A DNA stretch of 61,447 nucleotides from Branchiostoma floridae (Eukaryota > Chordata > Leptocardii > Amphioxiformes > Branchiostomatidae): assembly GCF_000003815.2 (NCBI RefSeq), contig NC_049992.1, forward strand, positions 1,112,669 to 1,174,115. Reading direction: 5' to 3'. The notes under the pieces are model-generated. The model searched no databases. It was not told the origin of the DNA and saw only the letters and a list, made by a program, of their open reading frames with translations. This document shows, one piece after another, positions 33,399 to 46,500 of the stretch. A program made the translations under genes and the position numbers. The first letter of the stretch is position 1, and every line of letters starts with the position of its first letter.

Positions 33399-33874
33399 TT
33401 AGCGTCACTCCCATTACACTTGTTGTCTGTGATATTATGTTCTGTCACTTCACATTTATGGTGTCTAAGTTTGACATTTTATTTCTTTTACCCATCTTGT
33501 TGCCTTTCGCCCTAACTCATTATCTTATTGGTCTGTAGAGGATGTCACCCCTAATATTTAATTGCTTTGGCCTAACCATGTTTACTACCAACATGACACA
33601 GTATCTGGCCAGTAGCTATGAAGAAGACCACTGGGGCTGATTTAGCGTGACCTTGTGTCTCAGGGGCACATTAGGGGTTCCTTAAGAGCAGACAAGGTCA
33701 GATAAGATCCTGTAAATCATTACCGAACCTTCAAGGTCACGTACAGGCTTCTCACAGTACGCCTCCATCAAGGTCATCACCGGGGATATCTCCGAGCAGA
33801 TATAAAGGTTCGGCTCAGTCTACGTGTTACGCCTGTTTTGCGGCTTTCGAAATCAAGTATTTCTAGTAGTTTCC

Positions 33875-34135
33875 GGGTGGTACGTCCGAGTGGTAAGCAA
33901 CCCTGCCTCTATCTGGATCAATAAGTCATGAGTTCGAATCTCGCGATCGGCTGTGTCACTCCCCCAACGCGCACGCTACTGGAAAGGGTTGCAGTCCTTA
34001 GGCGTTAAGCCGTGTTCCACTGTTCATTGTGCTTGTCGAAAATAGCTAGGGGGTTCCCGGTACAATGAACCTGTAAATACTGTACATAGCGTCTGTCCTC
34101 TCTGTCACGACCAGTGAACGTATAACGGGGGCCGC
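33875..34135 (+). mobile_element. tRNA-derived SINE
   Basis: The head (about 33885-33960) has an A-box-like segment GGTACGTCCGAGTGGTAAG and a B box GAGTTCGAATC at the expected spacing, close to a Ser/Leu-type tRNA. A body of about 170 bp follows, with the stem GTTCATTG..CAATGAAC. It is not a functional tRNA: no good acceptor stem or anticodon arm. Confidence 0.6.
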
Positions 34136-35469
34136 CCTAAGACGGTTCCCGTCGTAAGACGGTACGGATTTTTTGCTGATCTTATTATCCATAAGTACAC
34201 CGTGTTTGTTGCCACTGACTATGCTGATTACAAAGGTAAATAAACCAAGTCCATGCACACAGCTTTAATTTGCATTCCAAGTATACTCTAACATATTTAC
34301 TTCATGTTTTTTTAAGAGCAGAATTCTAACAGTAATGTTGACAGTGCTGAATCACTGCGGTCACCGGCCTCTGCGTATTGGCGGCTCGTGTCGCTAACTA
34401 TACGAACTCATCCAAGCAGTCATACAACTGCCATGATACACATAAATAAAGCTCCATAAAACACTATGAATATGGGTCTTCAAATGTTTGTTGAGTAGAA
34501 AAGCAACCAAAAGGAAGCGACATAAGCATTGCCACCATTGTACTCCCAAGGGAGTGTGGCCGTGAAGGTGGCAGACTAGAGAACGCTCCAAAGATTTATT
34601 TGACTGTAACAAATGATTCGTGCTGTCTATGAAAATAAGACTTGACGGAGAGATGTAGATGATATTTTCATATAATCAGACAGAGTTTTGTTGATGTTGG
34701 CGGTGTCGTTTTTTCGTAATGTTTTTTTAGTCGGGCATTCACAATCAGTGCATTCAGCCCATTGCCCATAAAACATCAGCTGGATTGTTCTAGGTACAGC
34801 CTTCCTCATGTGAGACAAGAAGTACATACAGTCACGATTTTACTGTCAAAAGAAAGCTAAAATATCATACTATTGATTTTTTTCTGTGTACTTAAATTCA
34901 CCACTTACTTCTGAAGAGAGCAAAATATAAAAAAAGCGTACCGAGTTAGGCACACTGTCCAGCGTAGCACAAAATTGGAAGGTTACATACACGAAATCGT
35001 CTCTCAGTGTTTGCCGCTTGTAACACGCAGCGCGAAAGGTTCATGAACCACATGAATGTATTTCTTATTCAAGTATGTTGTTCAAATCTATGAGTAAAAA
35101 ATTCAGTCATCAAAATTTGACCACTCTCAGGCAACTAGCGATGGACCGCCATGAGTTTGAGCGCAAGAAAAAGCGTACCGTGTTGGGGCACCGCCCGTTA
35201 GATCCATTGGTCGACTGTCATCAAGGTTGTTTGAGCCAAACTGGTTCGAGATCATTTGCGCTTTTCTCCAAGCAGACGTAAGCATCCGACCCCGTCTTAG
35301 CGGTCCACATTTGTTTTTACTGCAATGTTTTTACTACATTCACTACTAAACAGAGATGCAATGTAAACTATAGGCTCCTCGTGGGAGGGTCGCCCACTGT
35401 AAGCGCGTACCATGAGAGAGATTCGTGGGAATACATGAACAGGAGAGACCACGAGATAACCCAGGAGAG

Positions 35470-35640
35470 ACTAGTCTCCAAGCAGATGCTACGGTGCCAT
35501 AAGATAGTATCAAAGCTGGCCAGGGAGTATATCCGGCCTAAGGGAGTCAGGCGGGCACTGGAGCATACAGACTACTAGGCCGGCTTCACTCCTCTGCCAG
35601 CTTTGATACTATCTTATCGTACTGTAGGGTCTGCCTGGAA
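35470..35640. mobile_element. Foldback MITE, CTCCAAGCAGA family, copy 1
   Basis: Left arm AGTCTCCAAGCAGATGCTAC and AAGATAGTATCAAAGCTGGC are matched inverted by GCCAGCTTTGATACTATCTT and GTAGGGTCTGCCTGGA. The arms make up most of the element. Confidence 0.85.
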
Positions 35641-35967
35641 ATTAAGGATATACCACGCGATAACCACGACAAGTTCATCTGTTCGGAGACGAGTCTGCGG
35701 GGCCTTTTCTTCACCTCTGAGAGGATCGCGACCTCCACCGCGGATAGAAGTGGTCATCATTAGGCTCAAACCATCGCCACATTCCTGCGAAAATCTTTGC
35801 CTCACTCAAGGACGAACTCATCGAATGTTGACATCTCCGGGTCAAAGGTGAAGATCGGGTCTTTAAGGAAAATTCAGGACACCTTGAGAAGTGTAGAAGG
35901 ATACATGACAGACACGTGCAAATAGATTCCTGGAGTCCAGAAGTCAACGGCCGTGTCTGCCTGAGTG

Positions 35968-36132
35968 TCACCTAGTCTCCAAGCAGACCCTACGGTGCCT
36001 TAGAAATAGTATCAAAGCTGGCAAAGGAGTATAGCCGGCCAAAGGGAGATAGCCGGCTAAGGGAGTCAAGCGGGGGTGCCTTGCCAGCTTTGATACTATT
36101 TCTAAGGCACCGTAGGGTCTGCTTGGAGACTA
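35968..36132. mobile_element. Foldback MITE, CTCCAAGCAGA family, copy 2
   Basis: The arms AGTCTCCAAGCAGACCCTAC..TAGTATCAAAGCTGGC and inverse are almost perfect over about 60 bp, the best preserved of the three copies. The flanks are too ambiguous to fix a target duplication. Confidence 0.9.
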
Positions 36133-36449
36133 AGTGTCACCGTGACGTTCTGGCCTTCACGTGCGCTCTGATCCGGGAATAGTTTATCTCACAAGGACAG
36201 AAGTTAGTGATCACTCTGTGTGACTACTTCACTCTTAGGAAATTGACGAAAGTATACGCAATAATAACAATAAGAATACAGAATATAAATCAGGTAAATT
36301 TGAAAATTTTAGTAAACAGCGCGGAGCGAAAACATGACACTAAGAGAGAAACTATAAAGAGATTGAAAGACAGAATGGAAAGGACAGTTGTCAATGCAAG
36401 GAAACGAGTTGTCAGTCAAACAAACTTTGTAAATGCCACAAAAAAGATG

Positions 36450-36911
<462 letters not shown>

Positions 36912-37177
36912 GAAGTAGTAAATTAGAGGGAAAAGAAAATAACAAACCTTGAAATAAATGATGTTTAGTAGGAAAACGAAGCCGCACTTATTAGATCCAG
37001 AAGTCGCCATTAAGCACATAACAAGCGGAAGGACGGCCTAAGATAAAACCGAGGAAAGTCTGAGACTCAGATTAAGAAGGTCCTTGGTAAGTCTGACGTC
37101 TGGAGAGGTTTATCCAGGTTGAGATGCTGGTCTACATTTACGTTTTTCCCGTTTTCCTGACATTGAGAGAGTGACTA

Positions 37178-37572
37178 AGCTGGTGTGTTACGCCGAACGG
37201 CGGTTATACCGGCTATATAGATACAGATACAGAAGCTGGTGTGTTACGCCGAAGGGCGGTTATACCGGCTATATAGATACAGATACAGAAGCTGGTGTGT
37301 TACGCCGAACGGCGGTTATACCGGCTATATAGATACAGATGCAGAATCTGGTGTGTTACGCCGAATGGCGGTTATACCGGCTATATAGATACAGATACAG
37401 AAGCTGGTGTGTTACGCCGAACGGCGGTTATACCGGCTATATAGATACAGATGCAGAATCTGGTGTGTTACGCCGAATGGCGGTTATACCGGCTATATAG
37501 ATACAGATACAGAAGCTGGCGTGTTACGCCGAAGGGCGGTTATACCGGCTATACAGATACAGATACAGACTA
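37178..37572 (+). repeat. 56-bp minisatellite, seven copies
   Basis: The unit GCTGGTGTGTTACGCCGAAC plus GGCGGTTATACCGGC plus TATATAGATACAGATACAGA repeats seven times. Variants alternate (copies 3-4 and 5-6 share the same paired changes), which implies duplication of a dimer. The unit equals the 3' tail of the LINE at 32264-32770. Confidence 0.93.
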
Positions 37573-37916
37573 TACGTGACAAGTTGGGCTATATACGAGT
37601 GAGAGACGTTCAGACAATGGTGCGCCTCAGGTCCTCTATGAACTAGACGGTGACCCAAACTGGATTTATGATTGGAATATGATATACGACACAAAGGCAT
37701 ACGCATGACCTAATAGACAACAAAACACCGACAACGTAAAACTGTTCCTTGTTTACCTACCAAATTTGTCGTAGAAATCTGTCAAATGAGGCAAAAGTAG
37801 AAACTTAGAGCTTCTATCAAAGTGCGCCAAACTTTCTTTCAATTTCTTCACTTTCATCAAGCGTTGGTGTCAAAATATGATTGATATCCAGAATGACAAA
37901 CATTATTCTATCATAC

Positions 37917-37990
37917 GCCGATCAAGGTTAGACATCCAGATAATAAGATATGCCAAATAGCAAGTACACAAGCAACTGGATATGACTTTC
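37917..37990. repeat. Dispersed 80-bp motif copy
   Basis: AAGGTTAGACATCCAGATAA, CCAAATAGCA and GCAACTGGATATGA match the family described at 9385. Confidence 0.65.
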
Positions 37991-38242
37991 TATATAATCT
38001 TAGCTCCATCTTACAGGTACATCTTATCATTTTTGTAAATCTAGATAAAACGAAGCGACAATCCGACAACCAATAACTTTACTTGTTTCTGCCTTGCGTT
38101 GCGATGAAAAAGGTTTCTACAGCAGCGCAGACTGACAAAGCGACCCACACCGATATATCGGGGGAACCTTGACTGAAACGTCAGAAGCTCGAGGGTCTGC
38201 ATGCCTTTTCAATGAGGCGTATCAAACGCTGTTAATCTTAGC

Positions 38243-38431
38243 TATTCTCCAAGCAGAGGTTGGGACACGGAGATAATAGGGGAACGAACCAGGTTGTTAT
38301 GTACCTGAGTGTTACTGCTGGTAAAATAAATAAACTGAAACTAAACTGAAACTGAACCAGTAAGAATCCCGACCACTTTTACGAACCACAACTACTATCT
38401 CCACGACCCAACCTCTGCTTGGAGAATAGAT
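38243..38431. mobile_element. MITE with TATTCTCCAAGCAGAGGTTG termini
   Basis: The left end CTATTCTCCAAGCAGAGGTT is matched inverted by AACCTCTGCTTGGAGAATAG at 38406-38429. The unrelated core of about 140 bp has no coding capacity. The terminus shares CTCCAAGCAGA with the foldback family. Confidence 0.85.
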
Positions 38432-39224
38432 CTTAGCCTGTCCGATCTTATTCAAAATCAGGCGACGTCACTCGTCAGTCAATGAGTCGAGATTGGCCGC
38501 TGAAATTTTACGTCATTAGTTATCCAGAATCCATCGTTAAGCGTGCCTAGATGGTGATCCTTTAGCGTTACAACCCCCCACCCCCCACCCCCATGCAGAC
38601 ACCTCGACACAAGTCGTGCTACACGTAAACTCGGATTAAGTTCTGTTTCTTTGCAAGATACGATTTCAGGTGCCCTGAATGTGTTGTGGTTGGCACAATA
38701 GCTTAGCTTATCGCGAAGATATCATGTTTATTATCTTCACGAAGAATGTTAAATGTTTTCGTTAACATTTATCCTCATACAATAACGTCGTCTGGTGTTG
38801 TATGCATTACGTTTATTACGTCTCATAGAAGCGATTTTTTTTATTAAAAAGAAATTTTTTTTAGTCACTGCTCGAATCAGACATATCGACACTGCCAACA
38901 CATCAGATTGTAAAATGACTGTTGAAGAGTGCACATGTGTTTTATTTTCAGCCCGGATGCGTAATTATATAAGACTTCTTTATGTACGTAAAAGCTATGT
39001 AGATCCCCCCCCCCCCCCCCCTCGGTGTCTTTGCTGACTGACAGCTGACGACTGTTCCCAAAACAAGCTTCAGATCTAACAAGAAGGTTGAAAAGAGGAA
39101 ACGTCCATGCTTGGATCTAAGTAGCTCAGAACTAGCCTTGCAGTGTTTACAGTTCAAGTCGCCGGTACACCGCACAGGAGAGGCCCAGAAACCAGACGAC
39201 ACCGCCGCCGACTTGTCACAACAA

Positions 39225-40550
39225 AAGTCTCCTTAAAAGGGCGCGAGCCGGGCCGGGTTTCCGTCTCGCGCTTTCTCCTGTTTCCCTCCTTTGACGTGGA
39301 AAGATCCCGTCACAATCGTGCCGCACAGGTGTACCGTACCAAACACCACCGGACTAGCTACAAAGTACACGCGTGTGGACAGTCATCGCTCCATTCGTCA
39401 CAGGGTTTAACTCGTGTGGACGGTCTTCGCTTCAAACTGTCCAAGGTTTAACTCGTGTGAACAGTCATCGCTCCATTCGTCACAGGGTTTAACTCGTGTG
39501 AACAGTCAACGCTTCATACGGCCCAGGGTTTAACTCGTGTGGACGGTCCTCAGGCTTCATACACTTTTGCTTCTTCCCAGACAGCGCCGGTGTGCATACG
39601 TACCGATCTTCTTGTATTCGGAAGTGACAATCTAAACTGTAAACGTGTGCGTGCGTACAGCCCTGGCTTCAGGGTACATCGTTAACGACGTGTCCTCCAG
39701 ACTTTGCGGTGTGTGCCCATGTTGTTAGTTAAGGTCTGCGGGTTTCCTGTTTCTAGATTGTTGTGAGGGTTTCGGAAGTTACAATTTGTTGTAAACGCGT
39801 GTGTGCAGTTTTCTCTTCATACGTCTCAGGGATTAACAACGCGCTGTCCCCGACTGCACAGTGTGTGCTGATGTTGTGAGTTTAGTTCTGCGGGTTTCTT
39901 GTTTCTGGGCAGTTGTGAAGTTACAATTGCTGAACGCGTGTGTGCAGTTTTCTCTTTATACGTCTTCAACGCGTTGTCACATGCCAGACAGTGCCGATGT
40001 TGTGAGTTGAGTGCTGCGCGTGGTTCCTGTACTCCTGAGTGTTGAGAAGTATTCGGAAGATACAATCTAAACTGTGAACCCGTGTGCACAGCTTTTTCTT
40101 CATACTTGTTAAACAAAGCGTTGTCGTCCCAGACAGTGCGGTGTGTGCCAATGTTACGAGTACAATGCAGCGGTTTCCTGTATTCGGAGTGTTGAGATAT
40201 TTTAGGAAGCTACAGTCTATACAGTGAACGCCTGTCTTCGCTTCAAACGTTTGAGAGTTACACAAGGCGTTCTCCTAGACAGCTCGGAGAGCGCTGGTGT
40301 TGTGAGCGGAGTTGCGAGGCTTTCCTGTTTCCAGAGCGCTGTGGGCAGGTTTCAGACGCGTGTCGGCACCTGTTAGTGGATACAGCACTGTACGTGCGAC
40401 CTGGCTAGGACAAGGACAAACCGCTCCCTCCCATCACTCATTCCTCACTTAAGACCACTTCCTTCAAGATCGCGCAAGGAGGTTCCTGGAGTCTTTTGCG
40501 GATTGCTGTTAGAATCTTGTTCTAGGAGTATCAAGACGTGATCTACACAG
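39225..40550 (+). promoter_or_regulatory. Upstream region of the metalloproteinase with two tandem arrays
   Basis: A TATA-like TTAAAAGG (39233-39240) followed by GC-rich DNA is a possible promoter. Then come a 45-bp array (39371-39556, about five copies with GTTTAACTCGTGTGGAC) and about five units of some 150 bp (39700-40300, landmarks GTGTGTGCCAATGTT and TTCGGAAG). If the TATA call is right the arrays lie in a long 5' leader or unrecognised first intron. Confidence 0.3.
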
Positions 40551-43500
40551 ATGCAGGTTGTAGGAGTACTAGCCGCGGTGAGCTGTGTATTTGTCGGATG
40601 GTGTGCGGCGATGAAAGTGACACTGGACCCTAAGGTATGTGGATTTGGTTTCCTCTTAGTTCTGCTAACCTTTTCGGCTCTTGTTAAGTCCCCGCGGCTT
40701 CAGGCAAGACCAGCAGAGAGCCTTTCCGATCTGTCTATTAACACAGACCTGTACAAAGTATGCCCAACGGCAGTGCTGGATACTTGTCATGAAGTTTCCA
40801 TTTTACCTACATAGTGAATGTTGAGTGACGATACAGCTGCCCAAGTTGGGGTTGTGAGGCCATGGATTTCATAATTAGAATGTTATACGAGGTGCTTAAA
40901 TACGACTTATAAAAGATACGCAAAGTGTAAAAGAACCGCTGTTTTTACAATAAACACAATGTTAAACATACTGTCAGGTGTCTCTCGGTGATCTCTGATC
41001 AGTCGCTCAGTGATCTTTCATAAGTCTCTCAGTGATCTTACATCAGTCGCTCAAAGATCTTTTATCAGTCGCTAATATCCCAGTCACATGTAGCGAAAAT
41101 TGATCCGACGACGAGTCTGCGAGCTCTGAATAACGAGGAGGTATGTCCCTGATGCCGACGAAGAAACGGCAGAGATTCCCCTTCCCGTCAGGGTCATGCC
41201 TCCTCGTAATTTAGAGCTCGCAGACTCGTCGTCCGATCGATTTTCGCTACATGTGACGGGGATATTAGCGGTCTACCATCAGTCTATCAGAGGTCGCAGC
41301 CTCTAGTGAAATTGGTGTGTAACACAAACGTGTGGTTTTCAGAACAAGCTAAGATATACATTGCGCCAAAATGCACGCAGCACTGGATTTTATCTGTCAC
41401 TAAGCCCCCCTCCCCCCTTTTATTTCGTAGGGGTAAAAAGTAGTGCGGCTGAAATCTGGTAACGTCTGTTAACACTGTTGCATTAAATACAGTGGGGCAT
41501 GAACTTTGCTATAAGGTAGTATAATGAGTCGAGTTTCAGATCGCATGAAAAAGATCATGATGTTTGCCCAATCATGTATCAATGCGAGTGACCATTAAAA
41601 GTTGTGGTCCTTAACTATAGATTCCCATAGACCGAAGACTGTTTTCTGCGCCCAAGATCGTTCGCTGTTGGATTTTCCTCAGCCACACATTCCATCTATC
41701 TATTAAGCCAGTAAAGAAGTATCAATACAAATCTTGTATGGAATTACAGATACGCACAATTAGACGTGACCTGGACCAAAGGTATTACTGTACAGTCTGT
41801 TTATGTATAAACAGTCCATAGAAAACCCAGTCTGCATGTGTAGAAAACAGAGCTTGTATCGTTTGTAACTTCTTCCTTGTGATGTCATGGGAAGAGTGAA
41901 AGTGGACGCCGTCCCTCGTTTGTTTAAGATCCTTAATGGTGTTGTGTCTGGTGTCCGGTTACAGCGGAGGTATGATTAACGGTCTCCGGTTTCACCCAGA
42001 AAAGTTCTCTCCGTCAGCGGGTTGTTTTTAGTCTCCAAGCAGATCCTGTGGTGCCTTAAGATAGTATTCAACGCTGGCCAAGGAGTATAGCCGGTCAAAG
42101 GGAGTCAAGCGGACCGGAGCTATACTCCTTTGCCAGCTTTGATACTATCTCTAAGGCACCGTAGCGTCTGCTTGGAGACATGGTTGTTTTTAGCTGGCAC
42201 GAACTGCGTCGGAGACAGGTGTTGAGTGTTGAGTATCAGCCTAGCTGTCTCTGTTCAAGGTTGGCAGAAATCACTTGTCAAAACAAGAAATCTTCAAATG
42301 TTATGACACGGATCGTGTTTTGGGTTTAGGCAGATTTAGAGTATTGTTTGTCAGCCTGTCCAAGGTTGGTTGCGGGCAGGGGTAAGAAGGATATAGGTCG
42401 CCACTTGACAGATATCAATCACCATGGCACGCATTGTCTTCGGTACGGTACAGACTATGCAGTGTTAGAGTGTTGTTTACCAGTCTAGTTGTCTGTACTC
42501 AAGGTTGGGTGACGGCTGGGCTAAAAATAAAGCAAAGCACTCGCCTCCACTGATAAAAATCGTTCAGAAAAGCACAAAATCATGAAAAAGGTCTCACTCA
42601 GCCTGTTTTACACATAACAAGTCGGTTTTCCTATGTCCTTGAATCTTTACTGAAACGATCGTGCAAACACAGTGTCAGCGCACACGTCATTTGAACAATG
42701 GCTATGCTACGTTAAAAATACATGGGCTGCCGCTTGACACCGATCACTCAGCAAGACACAAATCTTCCTTGTACCGTCCAATGAAGCTTCACAGAAACAA
42801 TATCCGAGTGTACAAAAGTGTATTTTCCGGTCAGAAACCAGACTGTAACGATGTACATTAAGCGCCAGACGGTATAACGGTGCATTCTGACACGCTAGAA
42901 GCCATAGTTTGAACAAAGGTTGCCCCAGGTCAGACATAGAGGCCACCACGTGACACTTGTCTCTCGATAAATCACAGAACGATAAATCCTGAAGTAGGCT
43001 TGAGCTCGAGTCAGCTGCTGATTGTGACATCTACACGTGACAGGCCATTTTCCCTACTGCCCTTCAAGCTACGCTGAAACAATGTGAGAAAACGCAGTGT
43101 CGGCAAAGTCTCACCACTTGACAATAATCATTCTGCAAGTCAGTAAATCGTGAACTAGTTATTAGTCTGCTGGTGTTCCTACGCCCCCAACCTCAGGACA
43201 AATCACTTCAGAGCTGTCTTCTCTGAAATGGGTTCGCGACCAAAGTCCGCGCCCGGACAACTTGGGCTTTGGCAGAACAGACCTCTGTTAAAAAGTGACG
43301 AACGAGGATGAGGCAAAAAGCACTTCCATTCCTTCTGAAACGTCCATTTTTACCTCCATGAAATGTCATGGAATGGAGGTTATATTTTCTGTTATGTGTC
43401 TCTGTCTGTGTAGATGATTACTCAAGAACGGCTGGATGGATTGGTTTCATACTTGTTGTGTTGGTGGGGTGTGATAAAAGCTTGAATCGATGAGATTTTG

Positions 43501-46500
43501 GGAGCCGTATCTGTCGTTATAATCGATGTAATAATATCAGAAATCACCCCTATATTTGCGTTATATTGGAACAGGCATCATGGTTTCCCTCTTTGTTAAT
43601 CACCTTATCTCCAAGCAGGTGGTGAGGTGATTTGTTTCGCCAGTGATAGCCATGAACATATGTTTTTTTTTATCAGTTGACAACAACTGTTGGGGGGAAA
43701 CGATAGCCTCGACTCAAGAACGGCAGGGTGGATTGGTTTCATACTTAGTGTGTTGGTGGAGTGTGATGATAGCTGGAATTGATTAGATTTTGGGCCTCGT
43801 ATCTGTCGATATAATCGATGTAATGATATACGAAATCACCCCTATATCTGCGATATATTGGAACAGGCATCGTGGTTTCCCTCTTTGTTAATCACCTTAT
43901 CTCCAAGCAGGTGGTGAGGTGATTTGTTTCGCCAGTGAGAGCCATGAATCGAACATATGTTTTTTTTATCAGTTGACAACAACTGTTGGGGGAAAACGAT
44001 AGCCTCGACTGAAGAACGGCTGGGTGGATTGATTTCATACTTGATGTGTTGGTGGGGTGTGATGATTGCTGGAAGTGATTAGATTATGGGCCCCGTATCT
44101 GTCATTATAATCGATGTAATAATATCAGAAATCACCCCTATATCTGCGATATACAGTTGACATCGTAGAGCATCTGTTACGGGGAACCAGGACAATTTTG
44201 AAAGTGATAATAAATTGTATTTATGTACTTGTGCGTTTAGGAACAAGCTGTATTATATTTCTTTTGTGCTGTTAGATGTTATGTGGTCCACCTTGCGTCA
44301 CGCTGAAGTTTTGTTAGTATGTACTCGGTTTTATTACCTCCATGAAATGTTATGGAATGGAGGTTATATTTTCTGTTATGTGTCTCTGTCTGTGTAGATG
44401 ATTACTCAAGAACGGCTGGATGGATTGGTTTCATACTTGTTGTGTTGGTGGGGTATGATGAAAGCTCGAATCGATGAGATTTTGGGAGCCGTATCTGTCG
44501 TTATAATCGATGTAATAATATCAGAAATCACCCCTATATTTGAGATATATTGGTACAGGCATCGTGCTTTATGTGTTTGTTAATGGGCTTATCTCCAAGC
44601 AGATGGTGAGGTGACAGCTGTTGGGGAACCCCGAGTTTTTTAATATGATAATTAGTTTTATCTATGTCGGCTTATCATGGAGATGTGCAGCGTAAGTATA
44701 ATTGTAAGAAGTTGAGGTACATTTAACGATAATGCTTAACTGGTATGGATGTCTCACATACTGTACTGCTGATTTGAGTGACATGGTGATTAAAATGCCT
44801 TTAGGTCCTCTGATCTGGGTTGGGTGTCAGAAGTTTTATGGGCGATACAGATGTTCTGATTTTGTTACGATAAGGGACAGTTGTTAGTTGTCTCTTTCGT
44901 AGCCAATGGTACTTGTTTTTTAGCAGACGGGGTTGGCGCCAAGTATTCATCTTACAGTTGGTGTAGGGCTGTCAGAGGAAAGTGTGCATCTCGTTTTTGT
45001 ACCGTGTGAACAGCTGATGTTATGGCATATTGGTGGAAAATCAAATCACCATCTGACTAAAGTTGGCCACATCCCTTCTTCTTTCTGAGTTTCCCAACTT
45101 CCTCCCACCACACAGCTCTGAGGCACATAGTCGAACCTCAATAATGCTGACAACCTTAGACAGTTTAAATGCCAAACATCAAGCTTAAGGAACACCACGC
45201 TACCATATGCCGTCGACCTCTTAAACGCACATTACACAATTAAGTGCCACATTTTGATAATTACTAATCAGATGGACATCCTCTGTGTCATTAAATAATA
45301 CACCACTACTTTCCCATAACATTTATATTATATAACTATTACTCTCAAATACAACCGACTATAAACATACATACCATCCACAAAAAAGCAATAAATATTT
45401 CATGGAGGTATGAGGTCCCCGAACTCTAGTTTTTAAATGGAATGAGTTGACATGGAAATTTTTTTGTATTAAACCTTTTTTTACTACTATTTGCTTCTGA
45501 CAAGTGTCCAAGGGCGTGGTCATCTGGAAACCAACTCAGCCGCTCGTAAAAAATCTGAACAAAATTTTGACATATTTTAGTCTCAAGAAGATATATATCT
45601 TTAGTTTTGTGCTAAATTTCTGCTCAATAAATAGAACTGAGCCTGTTATAAATTATATCAAACCAATGACATTTCTTTTACACCCAGTCTCGTATTTAGG
45701 TTTATTGGGGAGGTGGTTCTTTTTTAAGACGGGTAGTCGAAGAAGGTCTTGCGTCCGCCCTAACTTCTGCTCGGAGATTATCCTCACTCCCCTAGTCTAA
45801 AATCATCCCCACGCGGTGAGTTTTCCAGCCGGCCGCGGTAACGTGTCTCCTCCAATTAAGGAGCTCCCGTCTGTAACACACGCCTCCATCCGGCCCGTGG
45901 AGAGATGTACACAGGGCGAAGGTCACACAAATTAAGTTAACAAGCTCTGGGCCGGAAACTAGGCTCCACATGATGCAGATATAGCGCCATTTCACCTTTA
46001 TCTGCGGGGTAACCTATATCCGTTGTTTTAAACAACAGGGTATTTGGGGATATAAAGTCGATGGAAGGTGGTTTCAAATTTAAATATTTTCAAAATATTA
46101 CAGTATTTGTGAAAATATTGGACCGTTCGTCCACTTACTATCCCTTAATACACTGTTTTTGTGAGGTGAGGATATAGGATACCCAGCGGCTAAAGGTTAC
46201 ATGTGAACTCGCGATCAACGTATTACATTATCATAGGCGCCGTTTATACTTGGGTATATATTCACTGAGTGTGTTACGCCGAACGGCGGTTATACCGGCT
46301 ATATAGATACAGATACAGAAGCTGGTGTGTTACGCCGAACGGCGGTTATACCGGCTATATAGATACAGATACAGAAGCTGGTGTGTTACGCCGAACGGCG
46401 GTTATACCGGCTATATAGATACAGATACAGAAGCTGGTGTGTTACGCCGAACGGCGGTTATACCGGCTATATAGATACAGATACAGAAGCTGGTGTGTTA

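Noticed and set aside
33885-33960. A true tRNA gene
   Set aside because: A and B box-like segments are present, but the acceptor stem and anticodon arm do not pair well and a SINE body follows.
39143-39451. 102-codon plus frame
   Set aside because: Arg-rich with no domain, and it runs into a 45-bp tandem array.
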